Assembly: GCA_943373175.1 (NCBI GenBank) | Contig: CALSBM010000007.1 | Location: forward strand, 4,637 to 68,636 | From: JAIXUI01 sp943373175 | GTDB lineage: Bacteria > Bacteroidota > Bacteroidia > UBA7662 > JAIXUI01 | Reading direction: 5' to 3' | DNA length: 64,000 nucleotides | Shown here: positions 18,141 to 27,413 of the stretch, piece after piece | Numbering within the stretch: the first letter of the stretch is position 1 | Layout of the letters: the number at the start of each line of letters is the position of its first letter | Made by a program: the position numbers and the translations under genes | Notes under the pieces: generated by a model | The model's database searches: none | What the model was told of the DNA's origin: nothing | The model's input: only the letters and a program-made list of their open reading frames with translations

Positions 18141-18698
18141 CTAATTCGTAACGAGTTCCCCTTGCGCTTCTTTAGGATTAGCAGGTTTAGTTCCATGCAA
18201 GCTGTGGATGTAGCTGGCTACTTCAACTATCTGAGCTGGTTTTAAACTTGCTTCCCAAGGAATCATGCCTTTTTCAGGTACTCCTTTAGAAATCACCCTT
18301 ACTAAATCCTCTACCTTATTACCGTGGAGATAATAATCATCGGTAAGATTTGGACCTACTAAGCCTTCTCCATTCTGACCGTGGCATGCGGCACAATTAG
18401 CAGTAAAGATGACTTTTCCTTTCTCTAGCACCCCGGCCTCAGAACTGAAAGCCAGTTGAACCAATCCTTGAGCAGCTTCTGCTTTCTTACGAACAGCTTC
18501 TCCTTCTTTCATTTCTGCCAGATACTCTTCTTCTTGCGAGAGTCCGCTTCCAATGATGTGGTAACGGGCTATGTACACCACAGAGAAAAGAATAGTGATG
18601 TAGAAAAGGTACAGCCACCACGGTGGAAGGTCATTGTCAAACTCTTTGATGCCATCATAATCATGATCCAGCAATTCGTCTTTTACTTTCTTTGACAT
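18141..18698 (-). CDS. ccoP: cbb3-type oxidase cytochrome c subunit CcoP (one heme)
   Basis: A 185-residue membrane-anchored cytochrome c. The FixP N-terminal segment (DHDYDGIKEFDNDLPPWWLYLF) runs into one membrane helix, about residues 28-45. A single cytochrome c domain has Cys102, Cys105, His106 in CAACHGQNGEG and a Met ligand in KGMIPW. Proteobacterial CcoP has two heme domains; only one is present here, as usual in Bacteroidota. The gene is complete, with an AGTCCTCC-complement ribosome site just upstream (GGAGGA on the coding strand). Confidence 0.92.
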   Translation of the reverse strand: MSKKVKDELLDHDYDGIKEFDNDLPPWWLYLFYITILFSVVYIARYHIIGSGLSQEEEYLAEMKEGEAVRKKAEAAQGLVQLAFSSEAGVLEKGKVIFTANCAACHGQNGEGLVGPNLTDDYYLHGNKVEDLVRVISKGVPEKGMIPWEASLKPAQIVEVASYIHSLHGTKPANPKEAQGELVTN

Positions 18699-18717
18699 GG
18701 TTAGTCCTCCTGTTAAT

Positions 18718-18873
18718 TCAGTCTAATGGGATGTTTCGGTAATAATCGATATCGCTTTTTTTGGTAATTATTGCCTTAACCGAGAAAGCGATAAACACGG
18801 CAAGGAACAAGCTAAGTCCGATGATGGGAAATACATCGACATCTTGTATAGACTCTAAAACATTTCGAATCAT
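18718..18873 (-). CDS. Small CcoQ-like cbb3 subunit
   Basis: A 51-residue ORF read directly from the bases between ccoNO and ccoP. It begins MIRNVLESIQDV, has one membrane helix (about residues 15-36, FPIIGLSLFLAVFIAFSVKAI) and ends YYRNIPLD. Position, size and topology match CcoQ/FixQ, the small single-helix subunit that stabilises cbb3 oxidase. It starts 5 bases after the ccoNO stop and ends 19 bases before ccoP. Sequence identity with proteobacterial CcoQ is not obvious by eye, so the symbol is withheld. Confidence 0.8.
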   Translation of the reverse strand: MIRNVLESIQDVDVFPIIGLSLFLAVFIAFSVKAIITKKSDIDYYRNIPLD

Positions 18874-18878
18874 ATTGA

Positions 18879-21020
18879 TTAGCGTTGAGCGGTTTCTTTT
18901 TTGGTTTGGATATCGGTGCCAAGGCGTTGCAGGTAAGCAATTAAGGCCACCATTTCAGATTCAGGTTTTGCTTTTATTCCAGATAATGCCAAATCTGCGA
19001 CAATTCCATCTGCTTGGACTTTCATATCTGCAAGTGCCTGATGCTCATAGTTTTCTGGATAAGGCACTCCAAGGTTGCGCATTACCCGGATTTTATTAGG
19101 AGTAACGCTCCATTTGGCATCGCTTTCTACTAACCAAGGATAAGGAGGCATCAGTGAACCCGGACTCATGGAACGAGGATCAACCATGTGCTTATAATGC
19201 CATGCTCTTCCAGAGCCGGAGGGATATTTAGAACCTACCCGATGCAAATCAGGACCAGTACGTTTAGACCCCCAAAGGAATGGATGATCATAAACAAACT
19301 CACCTGCTTTAGAATATTCGCCATAGCGTTCGGTTTCTGAACGGAAGGGACGAACCAATTGCGAGTGACATGAGTTACAACCTTCTTTGATGTAAACATC
19401 ACGACCCGTTAATTCGAGCGGTGAATAGGGTTTTACACTGGAAATGGTGGGGATGTTGGATTTCACCAGGAAGGCAGGGAAGAATTCAACTGCTCCGCCG
19501 ATTAATATAGCAACGGTAGTAAGCACTGTAAACAACACTGGTTTACGCTCAAGGACTCGGTGGCCATAGCCAACTTTAGGATTTTCCTCATGTTTTTCGG
19601 CTACCTGAACGATAACATTCTCATTGGCTACGAGTTTCTTACCAGCCATAGTCATGATGAGGTTGTAAACCATTACAAGTGCGCCAACGAGGTAAAGAAC
19701 TCCGCCAATTCCACGAATGATGTACATCGGAATTATCTGAGTAACAGTATCAAGGAAGTTCGGATACATCAAGTAACCGTCTGGAGTAAACTGCTTCCAC
19801 ATTAATCCCTGGGTTACACCAGCCCAATACATGGCCATTACCCAGAAAACAATTCCAATTGTACCTATCCAAAAGTGAAAATTGGCCAGTTTCTCAGAAT
19901 ACAGCTTAGTATTGAACAGTTTAGGAATAAGATAATAAAGCATAGCAAAGGTTAGGAATCCATTCCATCCGAGCGTTCCAACATGAACGTGAGCTGGAAT
20001 CCAGTCTGTGAAGTGAGACAACGCATTTACATTCTTCAATGAATGCATTGGCCCTTCGAAAGTGGCCATACCATAAGAAGTGATGGCTACGACCAAGAAC
20101 TTCAGCCTTGAATCTTCTCTTACTTTATCCCAAACTCCCCTGAGGGTAAGCAATCCGTTTATCATACCACCCCAAGAAGGAGCTATCAACATGATAGAAA
20201 ACACAACTCCGAGAGATTGAGCCCAATCGGGAAGTGCAGAATAGAGCAAGTGGTGAGGTCCTGCCCAGATATACAGGAAAATCAGTGACCAGAAGTGAAT
20301 AATAGAAAGGCGGTAAGAGTAAACCGGACGATCTGCCAACTTCGGCAGAAAATAGTACATCAATCCGAGGTACGGGGTGGTTAGGAAGAAGGCTACTGCA
20401 TTGTGGCCGTACCACCATTGTACGAGCGCATCCTGAACCCCTGCATACATGGAGTAACTTTTGAACAAGTTAACCGGTATTTCAAAGGAGTTAACTATAT
20501 GCAGCACTGCAACCGTTACCAAGGTGGCGATGTAGAACCAGATAGCCACATACATGTGCTTTTCGTTCCTTTTGAGGATAGTTCCTATCATGTTGATGCC
20601 AAAGACAACCCATATCAGGGTAATGGCAATGTCAATGGGCCATTCTAACTCAGCATACTCTTTCGAGGTGGTGATGCCAAGAGGTAAAGTAAGTGCAGCC
20701 GCAACGATGATTAACTGCCAACCCCAGAAATGGATGTTGCTGAGCAAATCGCTGAACATTCTGGTTTTGCAAAGTCGTTGGAGCGAGTAGTAAATGCCCA
20801 TAAAAATGGCATTACCCACGAAGGCGAAAATCACTGCATTGGTATGCAGCGGTCGGATTCGGCCATAGGTGGTGTACGGATTGCCCAGATTGAGCGAAGG
20901 TTCCACAAGTTGGAAGGCAATGACGACGCCCACCAACATGCCTACAATGCCCCAAAGCATTGTAGCGACCGCGAAGTTCTTCACGATTCGGTTGTCATAG
21001 GAAACGCTGAGTTCGGCCAT
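18879..21020 (-). CDS. ccoNO: Fused cbb3 oxidase subunits I and II (CcoN-CcoO)
   Basis: A 713-residue fusion. Residues 1 to about 470 are CcoN: low-spin heme His60 (RPLHTNAV), His206 in WYGHNAVAF, the His256-His257 CuB pair (GPHHLLY) and His343/His345 (PAHVHVG). A membrane helix near residue 495-515 then leads into CcoO with heme motif Cys548, Cys551, His552 (CNSCHSQLVRPF). The continuous frame makes one catalytic polypeptide with three hemes. It forms the low-oxygen, high-affinity terminal oxidase with CcoP. Confidence 0.96.
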   Translation of the reverse strand: MAELSVSYDNRIVKNFAVATMLWGIVGMLVGVVIAFQLVEPSLNLGNPYTTYGRIRPLHTNAVIFAFVGNAIFMGIYYSLQRLCKTRMFSDLLSNIHFWGWQLIIVAAALTLPLGITTSKEYAELEWPIDIAITLIWVVFGINMIGTILKRNEKHMYVAIWFYIATLVTVAVLHIVNSFEIPVNLFKSYSMYAGVQDALVQWWYGHNAVAFFLTTPYLGLMYYFLPKLADRPVYSYRLSIIHFWSLIFLYIWAGPHHLLYSALPDWAQSLGVVFSIMLIAPSWGGMINGLLTLRGVWDKVREDSRLKFLVVAITSYGMATFEGPMHSLKNVNALSHFTDWIPAHVHVGTLGWNGFLTFAMLYYLIPKLFNTKLYSEKLANFHFWIGTIGIVFWVMAMYWAGVTQGLMWKQFTPDGYLMYPNFLDTVTQIIPMYIIRGIGGVLYLVGALVMVYNLIMTMAGKKLVANENVIVQVAEKHEENPKVGYGHRVLERKPVLFTVLTTVAILIGGAVEFFPAFLVKSNIPTISSVKPYSPLELTGRDVYIKEGCNSCHSQLVRPFRSETERYGEYSKAGEFVYDHPFLWGSKRTGPDLHRVGSKYPSGSGRAWHYKHMVDPRSMSPGSLMPPYPWLVESDAKWSVTPNKIRVMRNLGVPYPENYEHQALADMKVQADGIVADLALSGIKAKPESEMVALIAYLQRLGTDIQTKKETAQR

Positions 21021-21040
21021 AGGTTAAAAGTTTATCAGTT

Positions 21041-21199
21041 TCAGGGGTTAGTTTCTTCAGCTTGGTCTTCGAATAGCATTCTAACCGAAGGAGTGTAATC
21101 GTCCTCATACTGGCCACTTTTCACTGACTTGATGAAAGCGTAAAGGAAAAACCCTGCTACCAGCAGGCTCACTCCCATGAGAAAAGCGATTATCTCCAT
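21041..21199 (-). CDS. ccoS: cbb3 oxidase assembly protein CcoS
   Basis: A 52-residue ORF read directly from the bases between ccoI and ccoNO. It starts MEIIAFLMGVSLLVAGFF, has one membrane helix (about residues 3-24), then a GQYEDDYTPSVRMLF segment and an acidic tail. Size, topology, the GQ(Y/F)DD-type motif after the helix, and the position after ccoI are all those of CcoS, which is needed to insert cofactors into CcoN. It ends 20 bases before ccoNO. Confidence 0.87.
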   Translation of the reverse strand: MEIIAFLMGVSLLVAGFFLYAFIKSVKSGQYEDDYTPSVRMLFEDQAEETNP

Positions 21200-21283
21200 T
21201 TGCGATTAGAATTATTTAGATACAAATATCCTATTTTAATCGGACTTAACAGCCAACTTTAGATATATTTTTACCTGTATATC

Positions 21284-23734
21284 TTATTTTTTTCTCTTTA
21301 GCATGCTCGCATCGAGACGAGAAGCACGATAATGAGCCTGACCAACTGCCAAGCTAACTACTGTAATAGTGCTTAAAGGCATCATAATCGCTGACACCAA
21401 CGGACTTAACGAGCCGGATAATGCAAAGGATAATCCCACTGCATTGTACCCAAGCGACATCATCAAGTTGTTTCTTAAGATCTTTCTGGAATTCGTAGCA
21501 TACTGCAACAATACCGGCAAAAAGGGAACTTTTGCACCTTCAAGAATGGCATCGGAAGCAGGGCTGAATTGTGAACTGTCTTCGGCAACAGCCATTCCTA
21601 CTTCAGCCTTTTTCAATGCGCCGGCATCGTTCAATCCATCGCCTACCATCAAAACACGCCTACCTTGAGCCTGTAGTTCTTGGATTTTCTGAAGCTTATC
21701 GGAGGGGCTTTGATTAAAATACATTACGGTATTTGTACCAAACATTTGGCGCAAACGTGGGGCTTCGGAATCGTTGTCGCCGGAAAGAATCACAACGCGG
21801 TAGCGGGCGGCAAGCAATGAAGCTGCTTCTTCCAAGCCGCTTCTCCATGCATTAGTAAAACTAACGTACCCCCTTACTTCATTGTTGATGGCAATATAAA
21901 CTGCGGTAAGGCCTGGATTACCACTCTGTGGGAGTCCTTCCATTACAAAAGTGCGGCTTCCAATAGTCACTTCTTGCCCATCAATAATGGCTAAAATGCC
22001 TCGTCCCTTAATTTCATCAAACAGGTCAACTTTTTTGCTTCCATTCCCGGGAAGATATTGGTAGAGCAGTTTGCTTAAAGGGTGAGTAGAGTTTCTGCAC
22101 GCCGACTTCACCAATTCTTTATCTTCATCGGATAGAAACAGCTTGCTGCTATCGATTGTCTGTAAATCTGTTTGAGTTAATGTCCCAGTTTTATCCAGTA
22201 CAACCGTATCAATACGGGTTAACCGATCAATGACATCCGGATTTTTCAGATAAAGATGCTGAAGTCCTAAGCGATGCATCATGGTACTGTATGTGAATGG
22301 AGCGGAAAGTGCCAAAGCGCACGGGCAAGCGATAATAAGCACAGAAACTAAAACCCTTATGGCCAATGGAAGCGAAGAAATCGACCAAAAGGCAAACCCT
22401 CCTATGGCCAAAGCAAGAACTAATGGGGTAAAGACTTTGCTTATCCGATCCGTAATGTTCTGATAAGGCTGATCAACCAACTTTTTAAACGCTTCGTCGT
22501 TCCAAAGCTGGGTCAAATAGCTTTGAGATGCCGGTTTCAAAACTTCTGCTTCTACCGCCCCGCCGATTACCTTTCCTCCTGCAAAAAGAATATCTCCCCG
22601 AAACTTCTCCACCGGATGGCTTTCTCCTGTTACAAACGAATAGTCCATCAAGGTTTTATCGGAAACCAACACAGCATCAGCGGGAACAATTTCTTCATTT
22701 CTTACCAGAACATAATCACCCGGAACCAACTGGGTAATGTTGATGCTTTCTTCCTTGCCATTCACAATTTTAATGCTCGCTAATGGGAAAAAAGAGCGGT
22801 AATCGTGCTCGAAACTTAGTCTGTTAAAGGTTTTTCGCTGAAGGTATTTCCCTAACATGAGGAAAAACAACAATCCCCCGAGCGAATCGTAATATCCCGA
22901 ACCTGTAGCAGACAAGGTTTCATACAATGACTGAAAGAAGAGTGCTAATATTCCAAGGCTAATGGGAACATCGATGTTAAGAATCTTTTGTTTTAAGCCG
23001 GCAAGAGCCGAAATGTAGTAATCCTTAGAAACATAGGTTACAACTGGAACTATCAACAACACATTCAATATGCTGATAGCCCTTTCAATCATAGGACTAT
23101 TCAGACCATCTTCGGCAAGATACTCCGGAAAGCCCAGTAACATTAGATTTCCGAAACAGAAGCCTGCGATACCAATTCGGTACAACATGTGCCTGCTTTC
23201 CTTGTCCACAGCCTTTTTTTGATTGACAGCCATGTTAAGCTGAGGCTCATATCCAATTGCAGTTAGTGTTTCAACAATTTTTCTAACACTGAGAATTCGT
23301 GGGTCAAAGTCGAGACGAAGCTGCCTGCGGGGAAAATCTACCCTTGCGGCCAACACGCCCTCAACCAACCGATGAAAGTTTTCTAACAAGTAAATGCAAG
23401 CCGAACAATGCATCTGCGGCAAGTGAAAGCTTAATACTGCTTGTTCCGCAGAATCAAAAGAAAGCAAGGATTTCGCGATAGCAGGTTCATCCAGAAAACC
23501 AAATCGCAAATCGGAGCGCATCTCCGAAAAACTCTGACCTTGATTATTGTTTAAATCGTAGTACTGACAAAGCCCTTTTTCTTCCAGTAACTCATAAACC
23601 GACTTGCAGCCGGTACAGCAAAAAACTTTATCCTTAAATAAGGTAGAAACAATAGGTTGATAACTAAACTGGTTACCGCAATGGAAGCAGGACGAAGCAG
23701 CAACTTTAGAGGGAGCATCAGAATAAGCAGCCAT
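21284..23734 (-). CDS. ccoI: Copper-translocating P-type ATPase (CcoI/FixI type)
   Basis: An 816-residue P1B-type ATPase. The N-terminal zinc-ribbon-like region has Cys16/Cys19 and Cys39/Cys40/Cys43. It is followed by an HMA domain with Cys110/Cys113 (HCSAC), eight helices, TGES at 369-372, CPC at 470-472, and the phosphorylated Asp514 in DKTGTLT. Then come ATP-binding and hinge motifs including GDGLND. The extra N-terminal cysteine cluster and the position before ccoS and ccoNO identify the CcoI/FixI branch, which supplies copper for cbb3 assembly rather than bulk detoxification. It is the first gene of the cco operon. Confidence 0.95.
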   Translation of the reverse strand: MAAYSDAPSKVAASSCFHCGNQFSYQPIVSTLFKDKVFCCTGCKSVYELLEEKGLCQYYDLNNNQGQSFSEMRSDLRFGFLDEPAIAKSLLSFDSAEQAVLSFHLPQMHCSACIYLLENFHRLVEGVLAARVDFPRRQLRLDFDPRILSVRKIVETLTAIGYEPQLNMAVNQKKAVDKESRHMLYRIGIAGFCFGNLMLLGFPEYLAEDGLNSPMIERAISILNVLLIVPVVTYVSKDYYISALAGLKQKILNIDVPISLGILALFFQSLYETLSATGSGYYDSLGGLLFFLMLGKYLQRKTFNRLSFEHDYRSFFPLASIKIVNGKEESINITQLVPGDYVLVRNEEIVPADAVLVSDKTLMDYSFVTGESHPVEKFRGDILFAGGKVIGGAVEAEVLKPASQSYLTQLWNDEAFKKLVDQPYQNITDRISKVFTPLVLALAIGGFAFWSISSLPLAIRVLVSVLIIACPCALALSAPFTYSTMMHRLGLQHLYLKNPDVIDRLTRIDTVVLDKTGTLTQTDLQTIDSSKLFLSDEDKELVKSACRNSTHPLSKLLYQYLPGNGSKKVDLFDEIKGRGILAIIDGQEVTIGSRTFVMEGLPQSGNPGLTAVYIAINNEVRGYVSFTNAWRSGLEEAASLLAARYRVVILSGDNDSEAPRLRQMFGTNTVMYFNQSPSDKLQKIQELQAQGRRVLMVGDGLNDAGALKKAEVGMAVAEDSSQFSPASDAILEGAKVPFLPVLLQYATNSRKILRNNLMMSLGYNAVGLSFALSGSLSPLVSAIMMPLSTITVVSLAVGQAHYRASRLDASMLKRKK

Positions 23735-23845
23735 GGGGCAAATTTAGTATTTTATACTTTTATATCTTTTTATTTGTTAATCTTTTTTTCTTTTAAAATG
23801 AACATCAAAGGGGGTTGGATTGTCATAGATTTGCAACCTAATAGT

Positions 23846-24220
23846 ATGAAAAGCATTCTGACTACACTTTTGATTGCGGCCAGTCTAACCGCAATGGCAC
23901 AAGGCGAATGGAAAGCGCCTGCATCTGCCAAGAGTACCAAAAACCCTGTAAAAGCTGACGCTGCTTCCATTGCAAGAGGGAAGACACATTTCACTAAAAA
24001 CTGTGTAAGCTGCCATGGAGCATCGGGCTTAGGTGACACTCCAACAGGAAAAGCAGTTAAAGCGGCCAATCTGAAAGTAAAACTTCCTAAACAAGTTGAT
24101 GGAGAAGTTCATTGGAAACTAATGAACGGAAAAGGAGCGATGCTAAAAATTTCTTCTTACAAGCTCAGTGACAAGGATGGTTGGGACATTATCAACTACC
24201 TTCGGACATTTGCAAAATAA
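23846..24220 (+). CDS. Secreted monoheme cytochrome c
   Basis: A 124-residue protein starting MKSILTTLLIAASLTAMAQ, a clear signal peptide. It has one class I cytochrome c domain: Cys53, Cys56, His57 (CVSCHGASGLGD) and a Met ligand near GKGAMLK. The upstream ATGs in the same frame would add a non-family extension overlapping divergent ccoI, so this start was preferred. A TAGATTTG -7-like box lies at 23826-23833, only 12 bases before the ATG. It is divergent from ccoI; it could be an electron donor to either oxidase, but that is inference. Confidence 0.9.
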   Translation: MKSILTTLLIAASLTAMAQGEWKAPASAKSTKNPVKADAASIARGKTHFTKNCVSCHGASGLGDTPTGKAVKAANLKVKLPKQVDGEVHWKLMNGKGAMLKISSYKLSDKDGWDIINYLRTFAK

Positions 24221-24237
24221 TCCTTTATCGGATAATT

Positions 24238-24268
24238 AAAACGCAGCAATCGCTGCGTTTTTTTTGTT
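24238..24268 (+). terminator. Rho-independent terminator after cytochrome c gene
   Basis: AAAACGCAGC and GCTGCGTTTT form a 10-bp stem with an AATC tetraloop, followed by a run of T. It lies 17 bases after the cytochrome c stop codon on the same strand. Confidence 0.88.
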
Positions 24269-24292
24269 ATTTGGACATATAATTCTCAGAAA

Positions 24293-24532
24293 ATGATTGA
24301 AGCACAACCTACAGGAAACGCCCCGATTGGAGTGTCACTGGAAGCCGGTTCGTATTGGTATTGCGCCTGTGGACAGAGTAGTAAGCATCCCTTTTGCGAT
24401 GGCACTCACAAAGGGACTGGACTGGCCCCTATCAAATTTGAACTTGAAGAAGCAAAAAAAGTATGGTTATGCGCATGTAAAGCCAGTAGTGGGCAACCTT
24501 TCTGCGACGGCACCCATAAAACTAAAGGCTAA
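24293..24532 (+). CDS. Double CDGSH iron-sulfur protein
   Basis: A 79-residue protein made of two CDGSH 2Fe-2S domains in tandem. The 3Cys-1His ligands are Cys24, Cys26, Cys35, His39 (CACGQSSKHPFCDGTH) and Cys60, Cys62, Cys71, His75. There is no membrane anchor, so it is cytoplasmic. Tandem CDGSH proteins of this size are related to the human CISD3/MiNT type and bind two redox-active, acid-labile clusters. It lies just before the S41 protease and may be co-transcribed; its partner is unknown. Confidence 0.92.
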   Translation: MIEAQPTGNAPIGVSLEAGSYWYCACGQSSKHPFCDGTHKGTGLAPIKFELEEAKKVWLCACKASSGQPFCDGTHKTKG

Positions 24533-24537
24533 CCGGC

Positions 24538-26181
24538 TTGAATCGCGCTGCTTTTTCTCTCCGAATAAAGGAAGCATTAACCGGATTGGCTGTTGCGGGT
24601 AGTCTGGCCTTTACCGATCAATACTTCGAGTTATCGAAGCAATTGGAAATTTTCGCCTCCATGTACAAGGAAGTGAACACTTACTATGTCGATGAAATTG
24701 AACCTGCTCGTTTCATGCGTACCGGAATTGACGCTATGCTTAAAAGCTTAGACCCTTATACCGATTATATCAGCGAATCAGAAATTGAAGATTTTCGGTT
24801 TATGACTACCGGGCAATATGGAGGAATTGGCGCATTAGTTTCTAATCGTGACAGTGTAATTGTTATAACCGACCCTTATGAAGGGTTTCCGGCACAAAAG
24901 GCCGGAATAATGGCCGGTGATTGTTTGTTAGAAGTTGACGATAAAAAAGTTGGAGGAAAATCAACTGAAGACATTTCTAAACTGCTCAAAGGTCAACCGA
25001 AGACTTCCGTTAAACTCAAGATTAGGCGTGGAAATGAATCTCCTAAAGAGCTAACGATAACCCGAGAAGAAATTTCGGTAAAGAGTGTTCCATATTACGA
25101 AATGCTCAATCAAGAAACCGGCTACATTAAATACACCGGTTTTAAAAGCCAAAGTGGACAAGAAGTAGCCGATGCCATCAAAGCACTGAAAGCCAAGCAA
25201 ATGAAGAAATTGATTCTGGATTTGCGGGACAATCCCGGTGGTTCATTAGATGAAGCCATCCGAATTTCAGGCTTTTTCATCCCAAAAGGCAGCTTAGTAG
25301 TAGATACTAAAGGCAAATACAAGGATTGGGACAAATCCTACAAAACTTCGGAGGCTCCATTAGACACTCAAATCCCGTTGATTGTGTTGATTAATGAAAG
25401 CTCCGCATCCGCATCAGAAATTGTATCAGGTGTTGTACAAGACTATGACAGGGCAGTTGTGATGGGAGTAAAATCGTTTGGTAAAGGATTGGTTCAAACA
25501 GTTAGACCATTAACCTACAACACTCAGTTAAAAGTAACAACCGCCAAATACTACACCCCGAGTGGACGGTGCGTTCAATCAATCAATTATTCCCAAAAAG
25601 GGAAAACAACCCGACCTGACTCACTCAAAGTTGCCTTCAAAACCAAAAATGGACGAACTGTTTACGACGGCGGCGGAGTTTCACCTGATTTAGAAGTGAA
25701 AGAGCTGGAAAGCCCTTTAGTCTTGAATGCGCTTTTTGAGAAACGGCTATTGTTTGATTTTGCTACTAATTATCGTCTTCAAAATCCAACGTTAATCGGA
25801 GGAAAAGACTTCCAAATTTCGAACGGACTTTTCCAGGAATTCAAGGCATTTCTTAAAGAACGCAAGTTCGATTACCTAACTGAAAGCGAAAAAATGTTGG
25901 AACAGTTTAAGAATAAAGCGAAAAAAGAACATTACTACGAAGCAGTTAAGGACGAATTTGAAAAATTAACGACAACTTACCACCACGACAAAAGTCAGGA
26001 CGTTGATAAAAACCGACCCGTAATTGAACAAGCATTAAGAGAAGAAATTATCTCCCGATACCTGTTTCAAAAAGGAAGGATTGAAGCCTCATTATCCACC
26101 GATGTCCAGGTTAAGAAAGCGATGGAAGTACTTGGTCAACCAGACATGTACCAAAAATATCTCAAAAGAACGCAGCCGTGA
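24538..26181 (+). CDS. S41 family C-terminal processing peptidase
   Basis: A 547-residue tail-specific protease (CtpA/Prc-like). It has a short N-terminal hydrophobic segment (about residues 12-26), an S41 N-terminal region with LDPYTDYIS, a PDZ domain at about residues 95-178, then the catalytic core. The catalytic Ser291 is in SSASASEI and Lys316 in KSFGKG, 25 residues apart as in the family. The C-terminal ~150 residues are the helical extension common in Bacteroidota. The start is a TTG six bases after the CDGSH stop; the ATG choices lie inside the domain. It probably acts in the periplasm. Confidence 0.92.
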   Translation: MNRAAFSLRIKEALTGLAVAGSLAFTDQYFELSKQLEIFASMYKEVNTYYVDEIEPARFMRTGIDAMLKSLDPYTDYISESEIEDFRFMTTGQYGGIGALVSNRDSVIVITDPYEGFPAQKAGIMAGDCLLEVDDKKVGGKSTEDISKLLKGQPKTSVKLKIRRGNESPKELTITREEISVKSVPYYEMLNQETGYIKYTGFKSQSGQEVADAIKALKAKQMKKLILDLRDNPGGSLDEAIRISGFFIPKGSLVVDTKGKYKDWDKSYKTSEAPLDTQIPLIVLINESSASASEIVSGVVQDYDRAVVMGVKSFGKGLVQTVRPLTYNTQLKVTTAKYYTPSGRCVQSINYSQKGKTTRPDSLKVAFKTKNGRTVYDGGGVSPDLEVKELESPLVLNALFEKRLLFDFATNYRLQNPTLIGGKDFQISNGLFQEFKAFLKERKFDYLTESEKMLEQFKNKAKKEHYYEAVKDEFEKLTTTYHHDKSQDVDKNRPVIEQALREEIISRYLFQKGRIEASLSTDVQVKKAMEVLGQPDMYQKYLKRTQP

Positions 26182-27005
26182 TTTTAACCTATGACCTGAT
26201 AATCCTGCTTGTAGCAGGGCTATCTGCCGGATTTCTTGCAGGATTATTAGGCGTAGGAGGAGGAATTATCTTTGTGCCGGTGCTTTCTTGGTATCTCGGA
26301 AAAACTGGCGTTGATAGCCACGTTGAAGTAATTATGGTAATAGCTAACTCGCTTGCTTTAGCGTGTATTATGGGCATCAGTGGAACACTCAGCCAAAAGA
26401 AAAAAGGCTATTTCTTCCCTGCTCCTACTTTAGCACTTGGATTAGGAGGTGCTGTAACCTCAGTTGCAACAGCTTATCTTATTTCTCATACCCAAGTTTA
26501 CGATAAACGGCTATTCGGAATTGTTTTCTCTATTCTGTTGATACCCTTGATTGTAAAAATGTTTCGGGCTAAAGAGAGTGAAGATTCAAACGAAACTTCT
26601 ACTAATAGTTCCAGCAATTTTCCTCGTTGGAGGCTGCTATTAATCGGATTACTTACCGGCGTTGTTTCCGCCTTGAGTGGGTTAGGTGGAGGCGTAATCA
26701 TGATTCCGTTGCTAAATTCTTGGGCTAAATTCAGCATGCGTAAATCGGGTGCTATATCCTTATCGAGCATTGTCATACTTTCATTTTTCATGAGTTTGTA
26801 TTACATGACAACCAGTGCCACGGAAGTGCCCAAGATGCCTCTCACATTGGGCTACATTCACCTTCCAGTATTACTTCCTTTAGCGTTAGGAATCACCGTA
26901 TCGGCACCCTTTGGTGTTAAGATGGCACATAAAGTTAATGGGCACACCATCAAGTGGATTTTTGTAGCGCTTTTCACTGTGATACTCATCCAAATGAATT
27001 GGTGA
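26178..27005 (+). CDS. TauE/SafE family permease (DUF81)
   Basis: A 275-residue inner-membrane protein with eight helices in two homologous halves. Each half carries the family glycine motif: AGLLGVGGGIIFVPVL near residue 22 and SALSGLGGGVIMIPLL near residue 168. The family exports sulfite, sulfoacetate or related anions; the substrate here is unknown. The start is a GTG overlapping the stop of the S41 protease gene (GTGA), so the pair is translationally coupled. It is unrelated in sequence to the SafE/UreH-like protein of the cco operon. Confidence 0.88.
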   Translation: MILTYDLIILLVAGLSAGFLAGLLGVGGGIIFVPVLSWYLGKTGVDSHVEVIMVIANSLALACIMGISGTLSQKKKGYFFPAPTLALGLGGAVTSVATAYLISHTQVYDKRLFGIVFSILLIPLIVKMFRAKESEDSNETSTNSSSNFPRWRLLLIGLLTGVVSALSGLGGGVIMIPLLNSWAKFSMRKSGAISLSSIVILSFFMSLYYMTTSATEVPKMPLTLGYIHLPVLLPLALGITVSAPFGVKMAHKVNGHTIKWIFVALFTVILIQMNW

Positions 27006-27413
27006 TATACTGCTAACTATTCACTTCTGATAATATCCCTCCGAGCAGCCTCAGCCTCAATACTAAAAAGTCCCCAAACGACTATCTCGATGGGGACTTT
27101 TGCATTGCGTAGTGTTGGATGGTACTTGGTATTGAGTGTGAAGCTAGAGAATCTTCGTCGATGCTGACACAGGTTAATTTCTAGTTTCCTTTGATGAAAT
27201 GGGTCGATTCCGTAATGCCTTACATTTCGATTTTACCCTCCTTACCCAAAATAGTTAACTCATATTGCTGATTTTAGCCATCTTTATCACATTTTTAAAG
27301 CATCTGCTATGATTACAAATTTTGCAACTAACTAACTATTTTCTTTGTCTTTTATGCTGTAATAATCTTTGGTCGGAGCTGTGTATTAGTTTCTATCTAT
27401 TGCCATTAATTAC
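27006..27413. other. Intergenic region before the toxin-antitoxin pair
   Basis: A 408-base gene-free stretch. Apart from the terminator hairpin at 27066-27101 I see no coding frame, tRNA or clear repeat. The right half (from about 27200) is AT-rich and marks the left edge of the accessory region that runs to about 30500. Confidence 0.6.
27066..27101 (+). terminator. Terminator after the TauE/SafE gene
   Basis: AAAAGTCCCCA and TGGGGACTTTT form an 11-bp perfect stem with a 14-base loop. It lies 61 bases after the permease stop codon, and the A and T ends make it usable in both directions. Confidence 0.7.

Noticed and set aside
23739..23746. CAAATTTA (TAAATTTG on minus) as the ccoI promoter
   Set aside because: It lies only five bases before the start codon, has no -33 box, and the region is AT-rich enough for chance.
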